Origin: Cucumibacter marinus DSM 18995
GTDB lineage: Bacteria; Pseudomonadota; Alphaproteobacteria; Rhizobiales; Devosiaceae
Reading direction: 5' to 3'
NCBI RefSeq assembly: GCF_000429865.1
Contig: NZ_AUCR01000002.1
Coordinates: 62,001-126,000 of the forward strand
Length of the DNA: 64,000 nt
Every line of letters begins with the position of its first letter. The first letter of the stretch is position 1. Under the pieces are notes generated by a model that was given only the letters and a program-made list of their open reading frames with translations, did no database searches and was not told the DNA's origin. The translations under genes were made by a program, and so were the position numbers. Below, one piece after another: positions 41,581 through 49,634 of the stretch.

Positions 41581-42645
41581 TTAGGCCACCATCTCCTCGT
41601 CCCCGCGGTTTTTGGAAATGACGATCTCGCCGCGTGCAGAGAGGTCCTTGGCGATGTTGACGAGCTTGGATTGCGCTTCGTCGACATCCTTGAGCCGAAC
41701 CGGGCCCATGGCTTCCATGTCTTCCTTGAGGTTTTTGGCGGCGCGGGCCGACATGTTGCGGAAGAAGTAGTCCTTGGTGGCGTCGTTGGCGCCCTTGAGC
41801 GCGAGCGAGAGTTCGCCCTTTTCGACCGATTGCAGCAGGGTCTGGATCCCCGCGCTTTCGAGATTGGTCAGATCGTCGAAGGTAAACATCAGCGCCTTGA
41901 TGCGGTCGGCGGATTCTCGGTTCAGTTCCTCGAGAGAGGTGAGGAAGCGCGCCTCGGTCTGGCGGTCGAAGGCGTTGAAGATGTCGGCCATCTGCTCGTG
42001 GCTGTCGCGGCGCCGGGTGTGCGAAAGCGTCGACATGAACTCTGTACGCAGGGTGTTCTCGATCTTGTCGAGGATTTCCTTTTGCACCGGTTCGAGCGCC
42101 AGCATGCGCGCGACCACATCCATGGCCAGTTCCTCGGGCAGAGAGCCGAGAACCCGGCTGGCGTGATCCGTCGTCAGCTTGGAGAGAACCACCGCGACTG
42201 TCTGCGGATATTCGTTCTTGAGGAAACTGGCGAGCACGTCTTCCTGAACGTTGGAGAGCTTCTCCCAGATATTGCGGCCGGCGGGTCCGCGGATTTCTTC
42301 CATGATGGAATCGACGCGTTCCGGCGAAAGGAAAGACAACAGCAGGCGTTCGGTGGAATCCGCGTTGCCTGACAGTGAACCGTTCGAGGTCAGCGAGGTG
42401 ACGAAATTCACGAACAGGTCGTCCAGCATCTGTTGGGTGATCGGGCCGAGATTGACCATGGCGCGCGACAGCTGACGGATCTCGATCTCGTCGAGTTCCT
42501 CGAAAATTGGCCGCCCGAAATCGGGGCCAAGCGCCAACAGAACGACAGCAGCTTTCTCGTCGCCGTTCAGTTCGCGGTGGGCCGCGTTCTTCTCAACGAT
42601 CAGCTTGCCATTATTGGCGTTCATTGTTGCCGGAGCTTGCGACAT
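41581..42645 (-). CDS. fliG: Flagellar motor switch protein FliG
   Basis: C-ring switch and torque-generating protein, 354 residues. The N-terminal domain (about 15-95), middle domain and C-terminal domain with the EFMS/..FDDL segments and charged torque helix (NATKDYFFRNMSARAAKNLKEDM) are present. The ATG at 42645 is used; an in-frame TTG 13 codons earlier is also open. It starts 17 bp after fliF. Confidence 0.95.
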   Translation of the reverse strand: MSQAPATMNANNGKLIVEKNAAHRELNGDEKAAVVLLALGPDFGRPIFEELDEIEIRQLSRAMVNLGPITQQMLDDLFVNFVTSLTSNGSLSGNADSTERLLLSFLSPERVDSIMEEIRGPAGRNIWEKLSNVQEDVLASFLKNEYPQTVAVVLSKLTTDHASRVLGSLPEELAMDVVARMLALEPVQKEILDKIENTLRTEFMSTLSHTRRRDSHEQMADIFNAFDRQTEARFLTSLEELNRESADRIKALMFTFDDLTNLESAGIQTLLQSVEKGELSLALKGANDATKDYFFRNMSARAAKNLKEDMEAMGPVRLKDVDEAQSKLVNIAKDLSARGEIVISKNRGDEEMVA

Positions 42646-42662
42646 AGACGTTCTGCGGACCC

Positions 42663-44315
42663 TTATGCTGCCTGGTTCAGCCAATCACGGATGATGAGGG
42701 AGGCCTGTTTGGGATTTTCTTCCACCAGGCTGCCGACGCGCTGGATGGTCTTGAACTGGGCCTCGCCGAGCTTCGATGCCTTGTCCATCCACTCATTGTT
42801 TGCCTGCGCCTGCGCCTCGGCCTTGGGATCGACCTGGGGGAGTTCCATGTCGTCGCCCATTTGTTCTCCGCCCTCTGCATACATCATGGCTTGCTGACCG
42901 CCGGGCAGGGCAACAGGTTCGGGTTCGGGTTCAAGCACCCGCCGCACCAGCGGGCGCATGATGAAGAAGACGAGCGCCAGGGCGATCAACAGGGTTACCG
43001 CCATCTCCGCGCCAGACATGATGTCGTCGCGGGTGAAGTCGAACAGGCTGGCCTCTGACGGGGGCAGCTGCAGGTCGGGACGTTCGGCGAACTGGAGATT
43101 GACGACCTCGACCTGATCACCGCGGCCTTCTTCAAAACCGATGGCCGAGCGCACCAGGGATTCGATCTGGGCCAGTTCCTCGGCGGAGCGCGGGGTGTAG
43201 GTCGCGGAGCCCCCTGCGTCCGAGACATAGGTGCCATCGACCACTACTGCGACCGAGAGGCGTTTGATGGCGCCGGCCTCGGTCACCACGGTCTGAGTGG
43301 TCTTGGAGATGTCGTAGTTGATGGTCTCCTCGGTGATCGAGGATTGCTGGGTGTTGGCCCCGGCCGCGTTGTTGCCGCCCTCGGAGCCGGGCAGTTCATT
43401 GGCGACCGAGACCGCACCATCGGTGCCGCCACCTGAAGCCGCATCGCTCGATTCCCGGGTCTGGGCTGAGCGCACGACCTGACCATCGGGATCGTAGCTC
43501 TCGGTGGTCTGGGTCATGCGATTCATGTCGAGTTCGGCGGAAACCTGAACCCGGGCACGGCCCGGCCCGACGACGTTCGAGAGCATGTCCTCCAGTCGCT
43601 GCCGGGTCCGGTTCTCGAAGGCAAGCGTGCGTTCTTCGTAAAGGCTGGCGACGGCGGCGCCTTCTTCGCCTGTGGTGCCGGTGGCCAGGAGCTGGCCGGA
43701 GGCATCGACGATCGAGACCTGGTTCGGGGTCAGGCCTTCAATAGCAGAGGCGACAAGGTGCTGCACGGAGCGGATCTCACCCGCGGAAAGGGCGCCGCGA
43801 ACCTCCAGAACAATCGAAGCGGACGGGGCCTTGGCTTCACGCCGGAACAGTTCCCGTTCGGGAATGACCAGATGCACTCGGGCAGAGCGCACGCGGGTCA
43901 ACGAAGCGATGGTGCGGGCCAATTCGCCTTCAAGGGCGCGCAGTTTGTTGACGTTTTGCACGAAGCTCGTGGCGCCAAGCGTGTTCTGCTGGTCGAAGAT
44001 TTCGTAACCGACCTGGCCGCGGCTCGGCAGGCCGGATTCGGCGAGGCTCATGCGCACGGTCGTGATCTGGTCGCGCGGCACGAGAATGGAATCACCTTCG
44101 CCGCGCAATTCGTAAGGAATATTGAGGCGCTTGAGTTCGCCGACGATGGCGGCGGAGTCGTCGAAATCGAGACCGGTATAGACTGGCGCCATCTGCGGAG
44201 CGGTGAAGCGCAGGATCAGAAAGGCGAAGAAGCCCAGCAGCATCACCGTCACCACGCCCATGGCGGCGACGCGGGCGATGCCCAGGCGATTGAGGAATTC
44301 CATAAAGCCGTTCAC
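42663..44315 (-). CDS. fliF: Flagellar MS-ring protein FliF
   Basis: The 550-residue MS-ring subunit has an N-terminal membrane helix (about 15-38), two periplasmic ring-building motifs (about 55-240, then a linker rich in Ser/Gly/Asn) and a C-terminal helix (about 430-455) with a cytoplasmic tail that binds FliG. Start is the GTG at 44315, which aligns with the family's N-terminus (MNGFMEFLNRLG); an ATG at 44303 is less likely. A CtrA-like box is 79 bp upstream. Confidence 0.95.
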   Translation of the reverse strand: MNGFMEFLNRLGIARVAAMGVVTVMLLGFFAFLILRFTAPQMAPVYTGLDFDDSAAIVGELKRLNIPYELRGEGDSILVPRDQITTVRMSLAESGLPSRGQVGYEIFDQQNTLGATSFVQNVNKLRALEGELARTIASLTRVRSARVHLVIPERELFRREAKAPSASIVLEVRGALSAGEIRSVQHLVASAIEGLTPNQVSIVDASGQLLATGTTGEEGAAVASLYEERTLAFENRTRQRLEDMLSNVVGPGRARVQVSAELDMNRMTQTTESYDPDGQVVRSAQTRESSDAASGGGTDGAVSVANELPGSEGGNNAAGANTQQSSITEETINYDISKTTQTVVTEAGAIKRLSVAVVVDGTYVSDAGGSATYTPRSAEELAQIESLVRSAIGFEEGRGDQVEVVNLQFAERPDLQLPPSEASLFDFTRDDIMSGAEMAVTLLIALALVFFIMRPLVRRVLEPEPEPVALPGGQQAMMYAEGGEQMGDDMELPQVDPKAEAQAQANNEWMDKASKLGEAQFKTIQRVGSLVEENPKQASLIIRDWLNQAA

Positions 44316-44393
44316 TACCTACAAGACCCTCATGTCCACGGGCGAAGCACCCGTCACTCCCAACCTCGTAGGCAAAAATTACCTAGCGGGTGG

Positions 44394-44409
44394 TAAACAA
44401 GGTCTTAAC
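44394..44409 (-). promoter_or_regulatory. CtrA-like box upstream of fliF
   Basis: TAAA (44394-44397), seven bases, TTAAC (44405-44409): one mismatch from TTAA-N7-TTAAC, 79 bp before the fliF start. Early flagellar operons are direct CtrA targets in alphaproteobacteria; binding here is inference. Confidence 0.45.
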
Positions 44410-44471
44410 TATCTGTAGCAATTTGCGAACGGGGGGCAGAAACTGCCTTGAGGCGGGGCTTTGCGGGCACG

Positions 44472-44500
44472 AAAAAAGCCCGCCTGGAAGGGCGGGCTGA
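44472..44500 (-). terminator. Terminator after sciP
   Basis: On the minus strand CAGCCCGCC / GGCGGGCT stem with a T run (TTTTTT); 26 bp past the sciP stop. Confidence 0.9.
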
Positions 44501-44525
44501 TCTCAAATGACCTCGGGTGGGGCCG

Positions 44526-44804
44526 TCAGTTTTCCCGATAGTGCTGGATCCATGTGGTGCGAAGCCCGGCAAGCCCATGCTTGTCGATCGCAGCCTGCCA
44601 GTTCAGAAACTCGTCAACGCTCAACGTGTAACGCTCGCAGGCCTCTTCAAGGCTCAACAAACCTCCACGGACAGCAGCGACGACTTCAGCCTTGCGGCGG
44701 ATTACCCAGCGCTTCGTGTTTTTCGGCGGAAGGTCGGCAATCGTTAACGGACTGCCGTCCGGGCCAATGACATACTTCACGCGCGGACGCATCGATACGG
44801 TCAT
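44526..44804 (-). CDS. sciP: SciP, inhibitor of CtrA-dependent transcription (DUF1153)
   Basis: The 92-residue DNA-binding protein (RPRVKYVIGPDGSPLTIADL, then NTKRWVIRRKAEVVAAVRGG and an HTH: LLSLEEACERYTLSVDEFL) inhibits CtrA-activated transcription in Caulobacter. The ATG at 44804 is chosen; a GTG 13 codons upstream is open. A GANTC site (GATTC) near 44887 lies upstream. Its location next to the flagellar operon and near ctrA completes the CtrA circuit in this window. Confidence 0.92.
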   Translation of the reverse strand: MTVSMRPRVKYVIGPDGSPLTIADLPPKNTKRWVIRRKAEVVAAVRGGLLSLEEACERYTLSVDEFLNWQAAIDKHGLAGLRTTWIQHYREN

Positions 44805-44979
44805 TTTACTCTCATACTCAACCTGACCATAACCTTCCCTCACACTAGCCCTTCTGACTTAAGAAAGAGCTAAGCGAGCGGTTAGATTCAGTTAAGAGTT
44901 TGAGAGCGAAGCTTTTTTCGACGCGGGTAGGGAAATGGCGTGGTCCGGCGGCCTCACGCGGGGCCGCCGCAAAGCCCGA

Positions 44980-45645
44980 TCAGTTGGCCGAGACGGAATT
45001 CACACTCGACATCTTCACGCGTGCGCCGCCCACGATCAGGATCGGTTCGTAGGAGCCGAAGTCCACGCCATCGACGACGCCGGTGGTCTGGGTCGAGACG
45101 GGCACATACTGGCCTTCCTCATTTCGGGCATCGATGGTGATGGAGTAGGTGCCGTCGCCGGCCGAGGTGCCGTCATTGGTGACGCCATCCCAGACATAGG
45201 TGTTCTCGCCGGCCCCCAGGGAGGTCTGCTCGGAGAAGACCGTGCGCCCGGACTGGTCGCGGATCGAGATATAGGCCTTTGGCGCGTCGGCCTGCAGCGA
45301 GTAGCTCCATTCCGCCTGCCCGCCGCTCAGTTCGGAATTGGCGCCCGAGGCGGTGACGGTCTTGCCGATGAAGCTGGTCGCCTGGGTCTGGCCCACGCTC
45401 TGATTGGCCAGGATCAGGGCCTCCAGATACTCATTGGTCTTGAGCTGCTGTTCGACCGAGGTGAACTGAACCAGCTGCTGAGTGAACTGGTTGGTGTCGA
45501 GCGGCTCCAGCGGGTTCTGGTTCTTGAGCTGGGTCGTCAGGATCGACAGGAAAGTGTCGAAATTTTCCGCGATCGAGGCCTTGGATTTGTTCAGGCCCGC
45601 CGAGGTGGTGGTGGCGCCTGATGCGGAGAGGGCGTCGAGGGGCAT
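44980..45645 (-). CDS. flgD: Flagellar hook assembly scaffold FlgD
   Basis: The 221-residue hook cap protein. The N-terminal FlgD domain (about 25-100: FDTFLSILTTQLKNQNPLEP, then QFTQQLVQFTSVEQQLKTNEYL) is followed by an FnIII/tudor-like region. Preceded by GGAGGCC, immediately after fliK. FlgD caps the growing hook, and FliK sets its length, so the pair belongs together. Ends 175 bp before sciP. Confidence 0.95.
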   Translation of the reverse strand: MPLDALSASGATTTSAGLNKSKASIAENFDTFLSILTTQLKNQNPLEPLDTNQFTQQLVQFTSVEQQLKTNEYLEALILANQSVGQTQATSFIGKTVTASGANSELSGGQAEWSYSLQADAPKAYISIRDQSGRTVFSEQTSLGAGENTYVWDGVTNDGTSAGDGTYSITIDARNEEGQYVPVSTQTTGVVDGVDFGSYEPILIVGGARVKMSSVNSVSAN

Positions 45646-45654
45646 AATGGCCTC

Positions 45655-47505
45655 CTAAACCGAGATGTCGAGTCCGCCTGGCCGGACGGTGCCGCGATAG
45701 ATCGCGGTCGCGGCTGCAGGCGCGTTGGGTTCGCGTTCGTCAGAGGATCCGCCAAAGACCGGATCCGAGCGGCCCTGATCCGAACCATTGCCGGCACCGT
45801 TTCCGGCGCCGTCCTGATCCTGTCTCAGGGAGAATTCAAGGGATGCCTGCTTGCCATTCAGTCCGGCATCGGCGAGGGCCCGTTCGAGTGCGCGCTGGTC
45901 GCGCATCAGCAGGTCGAGGGTTTCGCGTTTGTCGACGGTGAGGCGGGCCGTGACCTTGTCCCCGTCCATATCGAGCCGCACATCGATGCGGCCCATTTCC
46001 GGCGGGTCGAGCCGGATCTGGAACCGGTTCATGCCGTTGGTGACCTGGCGGGCGATCTCGACTGCGATCGAGGGCACGGAGAACTGCGACAAGGCCTGAT
46101 GGACCGGGGTGCCGGCCCCGGCGCGGGCGGCAAGGGCGCCTTCGAACTTGAGGCCCATCTGGCTCGCGTCCGGTACCGCACCGCTGCCGGGCTGGGCCAT
46201 GGCATCGGACATGGCGCCATTATTGGCCTGCGCCGAGCCATCGGGACCGGGGGCAGACGGGGCGGTCCCCGGGGGCGGCCCACCCTGTGCCTTGCCGTCC
46301 GCCACGCCCGGGCGGGCATGGTCGGAGCGTTGCGCGGGATCGGGCCTGGCGCCGATCTCGGGGCGGTTCGCCTCACCTTCGGGGTTTGGTTTTGCCTTTG
46401 TGTCGGGTGAGGTCAGCCCGGCAGGCAGATTGGCATTCAGATCCGGCTTACCGATCTGGCTCGCGTTCGGGTCGGCGGCCTTTGTCAATTCCGTGCGCGC
46501 ATCGGCGCTCTGGCCAACGCCTTCACCACGCAAGGCCTGACGGAAGGTCTTGAGCTGTTCCATGAGATTGTCGAGGTCGCCGCCAAGGTCGCCATCGGCA
46601 TTGGTGCCGGCGCTGCGGGCCAGTTCGGCGAGTTTCTTGGCGGCCAGTTCCAGCTTGTCGCCGAGCTGCTCAAGCGGGCGCGCATCGCCGTCGATTTCTC
46701 CCGTCGCGCTGGTGCGGCCAAATCCCTTGAGTGCTTCGGCAGCGTCGGCGAGTTCGCGCATAGCCATGAGCTGGGCCTTGGGAAGGCGTGTGGCATCGGT
46801 GGCAGCGCCATCGCCATCTGCGTTGGCACCCAGACCGGGCAGGCCGGCTTCACCCATGGCGCGTTCGATAGCCTTGCCGGCGACATTCACAAGTCCGTTG
46901 AAGCCGTTAATGGCTTTCAGCGTGCCGGCGAGGCCGGGCTGGGTCCTGACGGCAGCCAGGGCCTTGTCGAGCCGGGATACCAGGGTCAGCGCCGTATCGA
47001 GATCAAAGGCAGGCGTTTGTCCGCCTTCGCCATCAGCGCCGGGTTCGGCATTCTCCTCACCGGAAGCCTGCTTGATATAGGCGAGCAGATCGCTGATCGC
47101 GTCCGTCAGCTCGGTGAGAATGGCTGCCGGGCCTGTTTCGCCGTCATCCCCGGACGTTTCCTGGGTGCCTTCGGCCTGTTGCCGGGCGATCAGTTCGGCG
47201 ATCTGTTCAGGCGTCAGCAGGTTGAGGTCTTCGAGCGGGATGGCCTCGCCATTGATGGCGATTCCGCTCAACAGCCCGTTGCGCTGCTGGGCGCCGGCCG
47301 ATCTGCCGCCGATGCCGAGATTGAAGTGACCTTCGCTGGTCCGGGAGGGGTTGCCCTCGGGCCTGCCCATCAACCCTTCAAGGACCGCGGCAAAACCGGC
47401 CATCGCGTTCTTGTTGCCCAAGCCCTTGCCGCCAAGCGCATCACCGGCAGATTTGCCGACGGCTTGGAGCTGGGGGCTCTGTAATAGGGCGCTGAAGTCG
47501 ATCAC
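45655..47505 (-). CDS. fliK: Flagellar hook-length control protein FliK
   Basis: The protein has 616 residues from a GTG at 47505; starts further upstream (TTG at 47559, GTG at 47550) are possible. The N-terminus and middle are Gly/Asp/Ala-rich and low in conservation, as expected. The C-terminal Flg_hook domain (about 500-585; RFQIRLDPPEMGRIDVRLDM, then a segment with DQRALERALADAGL) carries the call. It ends 9 bp before flgD. Confidence 0.85.
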   Translation of the reverse strand: MIDFSALLQSPQLQAVGKSAGDALGGKGLGNKNAMAGFAAVLEGLMGRPEGNPSRTSEGHFNLGIGGRSAGAQQRNGLLSGIAINGEAIPLEDLNLLTPEQIAELIARQQAEGTQETSGDDGETGPAAILTELTDAISDLLAYIKQASGEENAEPGADGEGGQTPAFDLDTALTLVSRLDKALAAVRTQPGLAGTLKAINGFNGLVNVAGKAIERAMGEAGLPGLGANADGDGAATDATRLPKAQLMAMRELADAAEALKGFGRTSATGEIDGDARPLEQLGDKLELAAKKLAELARSAGTNADGDLGGDLDNLMEQLKTFRQALRGEGVGQSADARTELTKAADPNASQIGKPDLNANLPAGLTSPDTKAKPNPEGEANRPEIGARPDPAQRSDHARPGVADGKAQGGPPPGTAPSAPGPDGSAQANNGAMSDAMAQPGSGAVPDASQMGLKFEGALAARAGAGTPVHQALSQFSVPSIAVEIARQVTNGMNRFQIRLDPPEMGRIDVRLDMDGDKVTARLTVDKRETLDLLMRDQRALERALADAGLNGKQASLEFSLRQDQDGAGNGAGNGSDQGRSDPVFGGSSDEREPNAPAAATAIYRGTVRPGGLDISV

Positions 47506-47784
47506 TGTTGCCGGTTCCGTCTCGCCATTGGTTTGGGCGCAATAACTCACTGAGATCAAAGCAAGCAGCTTGCCAGTTCTGGGGAAGGGGAAATAATTTC
47601 GCTATTACAGAAGCTTACGGCGTCATGTGACGGGGCGTCTGTCGCTGCGACCCGCGCCGGGACGGCAAAATGTGCCGGGCAAGCGGCAGATGCTACCGGG
47701 GCGAGGGGCCTGCATGATTGATGGCCGGGCCGGTTTGAGCTAGACAGGCGCATCCATTGGCCCTTGAACCCAATCGGAACGGAA

Positions 47785-48936
47785 ATGCGCAACTCACTTG
47801 AAATCGCCAAGCCGCCCGCAGAAACGCGCGTCGTGGTCGCCATGTCCGGTGGCGTCGACAGCTCGGTCGTGGCCGGCATGCTGGCTGCCGAAGGCTATGA
47901 GGTCATCGGGGTCACGCTTCAGCTCTATGATCATGGTGCCGCGACCCATCGCAAGGGCTCGTGCTGCGCCGGTCAGGACATTCACGATGCGCGCCGGGTG
48001 GCCGAGGCCCTCGGCTTCCCGCATTACGTGCTCGACTATGAAAGCCGCTTCAAGGATTCGGTTATCGAAGACTTCGCCGACAGCTATCTGCGCGGCGAGA
48101 CGCCCATTCCCTGCGTCACCTGCAACCAGACGGTGAAGTTCGAAGACCTTTTGACGGTTGCCAGGGGTCTCGGCGCGGACTGCCTGGCGACGGGTCACTA
48201 TATCCGCTCCGTGGAGGAGGATGGCCGCCGCGTTCTGAGGCGCCCGGTCGATGATACCCGCGACCAGAGCTATTTCCTGTTTGCCACCACCCAGGAACAG
48301 CTTGATTTCCTGCGTTTTCCGCTCGGCAGCATGACCAAGGACGAAACCCGCAAGCGGGCGATGGATATGGGGCTTGTGGTTGCGGCCAAGCCGGACAGCC
48401 AGGACATCTGCTTTGTGCCCGAAGGGCGCTATACCGATGTCATCGAAAAGCTGCGTCCCGAGGCGATGGAGCCCGGCGATATCGTCCATCTCGACGGGCG
48501 GGTGCTCGGGCGGCACAAGGGCATCATCAATTTCACCATCGGCCAGCGACGGGGGATCGGCATTGCCGCGGGGGAACCGCTTTATGTCGTCAAGCTCGAT
48601 GCGGCCAAGGGTCATGTGATCGTCGGCCCGCGCGAGGCGCTCGAGACCCGCACGGTGCGGCTTCGGGACATCAACTGGCTGGGTGCCGAACCGCTCGAAA
48701 CAGCGGCTGCGGGCAATGGCCTCGATGTCATGGTCAAGCTGCGCTCGACGCGGCCGCCACAGCCTGCGCGGATCTATTTGACCGAGGACGGGCATGTGGA
48801 CGTCGTGCTGATGGATGGCGATTATGGTGTTTCGCCGGGACAGGCCTGCGTATTCTATGCCGAGGACGAGCCGGGCGCCGAAGTGCTGGGCGGTGGCTGG
48901 ATCGCCGAAGCGCGGCCCCGCGCCGAAGCCGCCTGA
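47785..48936 (+). CDS. mnmA: tRNA-specific 2-thiouridylase MnmA
   Basis: Adds sulphur to the wobble uridine U34 of tRNA-Lys, -Glu and -Gln. The 383-residue protein has the P-loop SGGVDSS (21-27), catalytic Cys113 (PCVTCN) and Cys209 (DICFV), matching MnmA. The ATG at 47785 is used; an in-frame TTG seven codons earlier is open. It is transcribed away from fliK across a 279-bp region with no other feature that I recognise. Confidence 0.95.
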   Translation: MRNSLEIAKPPAETRVVVAMSGGVDSSVVAGMLAAEGYEVIGVTLQLYDHGAATHRKGSCCAGQDIHDARRVAEALGFPHYVLDYESRFKDSVIEDFADSYLRGETPIPCVTCNQTVKFEDLLTVARGLGADCLATGHYIRSVEEDGRRVLRRPVDDTRDQSYFLFATTQEQLDFLRFPLGSMTKDETRKRAMDMGLVVAAKPDSQDICFVPEGRYTDVIEKLRPEAMEPGDIVHLDGRVLGRHKGIINFTIGQRRGIGIAAGEPLYVVKLDAAKGHVIVGPREALETRTVRLRDINWLGAEPLETAAAGNGLDVMVKLRSTRPPQPARIYLTEDGHVDVVLMDGDYGVSPGQACVFYAEDEPGAEVLGGGWIAEARPRAEAA

Positions 48937-49018
48937 ACGCTGTCAAAAAACTTTCCAAGGATTGCGCGTGATGCGTCGTCTCATCGCTGAACCAGGAATG
49001 TGGCGATGAGGATGAACG

Positions 49019-49627
49019 GTGCACACAGCCGCCTCCACCATGGCAGGGCCGCGCTTGCGGCCCGCCCCGATCCCTATTGTCCGGCCCCCGGCCCGCATCA
49101 TGGATGAGCCGGCCGGCGACGAAGGGCTTGTGGCGCGGGCGCAAGCGGGCGACCGGGCGGCTTTTGCCGCGCTCATCAACCGGCATTACGAATTCATCTA
49201 TCGGGTTGGCTACAAATGGCTCGGCAACCAGGCCGATGCCGAGGATGTGGCGCAGAATGTCTGCATCAAGCTGGCCACGGCCATCATGGGATTTGACGGG
49301 CGCTCGAAGCTGACGAGCTGGCTCTACCGGTTGACCATCAATGCCGCCCATGACTATCGCCGCGTGCAGAAACGGCAGAGCAAGAAGGCCGAGGCGCTCG
49401 CCAGCGAGACGAGCGATGCCATTGACCCCGATCAGTCAACGCACCTCGAGAACGAGGATCTCTGGCGTGCCGTCAGGGCGCTGCCGGACAAGCAGCGCGA
49501 CGCGGTGCTGCTGGTTTACGCAGAAGAGCTCAACCATGCCGAAGCGGCAGTGGTGATGGGCTGCAAGGAAGCAACGGTCTCCTGGTACATCCACGAGGCC
49601 AAGAAGGCTCTGAAAGGAGCCGTGTGA
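49019..49627 (+). CDS. ECF-type RNA polymerase sigma factor
   Basis: The 202-residue sigma factor has region 2 (about 40-110; INRHYEFIYRVGYKWLGNQA, DAEDVAQNVCIKLAT) and region 4 (about 145-200; LPDKQRDAVLLVYAEELNHA, then the HTH EAAVVMGCKEATVSWYI). The GTG at 49019 has GAGGAT upstream, but the ATG at 49100 also begins a typical ECF N-terminus; the extra residues are Pro/Arg-rich. It overlaps no gene and is followed after 7 bp by the vWA protein gene, a probable anti-sigma partner. Confidence 0.83.
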   Translation: MHTAASTMAGPRLRPAPIPIVRPPARIMDEPAGDEGLVARAQAGDRAAFAALINRHYEFIYRVGYKWLGNQADAEDVAQNVCIKLATAIMGFDGRSKLTSWLYRLTINAAHDYRRVQKRQSKKAEALASETSDAIDPDQSTHLENEDLWRAVRALPDKQRDAVLLVYAEELNHAEAAVVMGCKEATVSWYIHEAKKALKGAV

Positions 49628-49634
49628 GGCGATC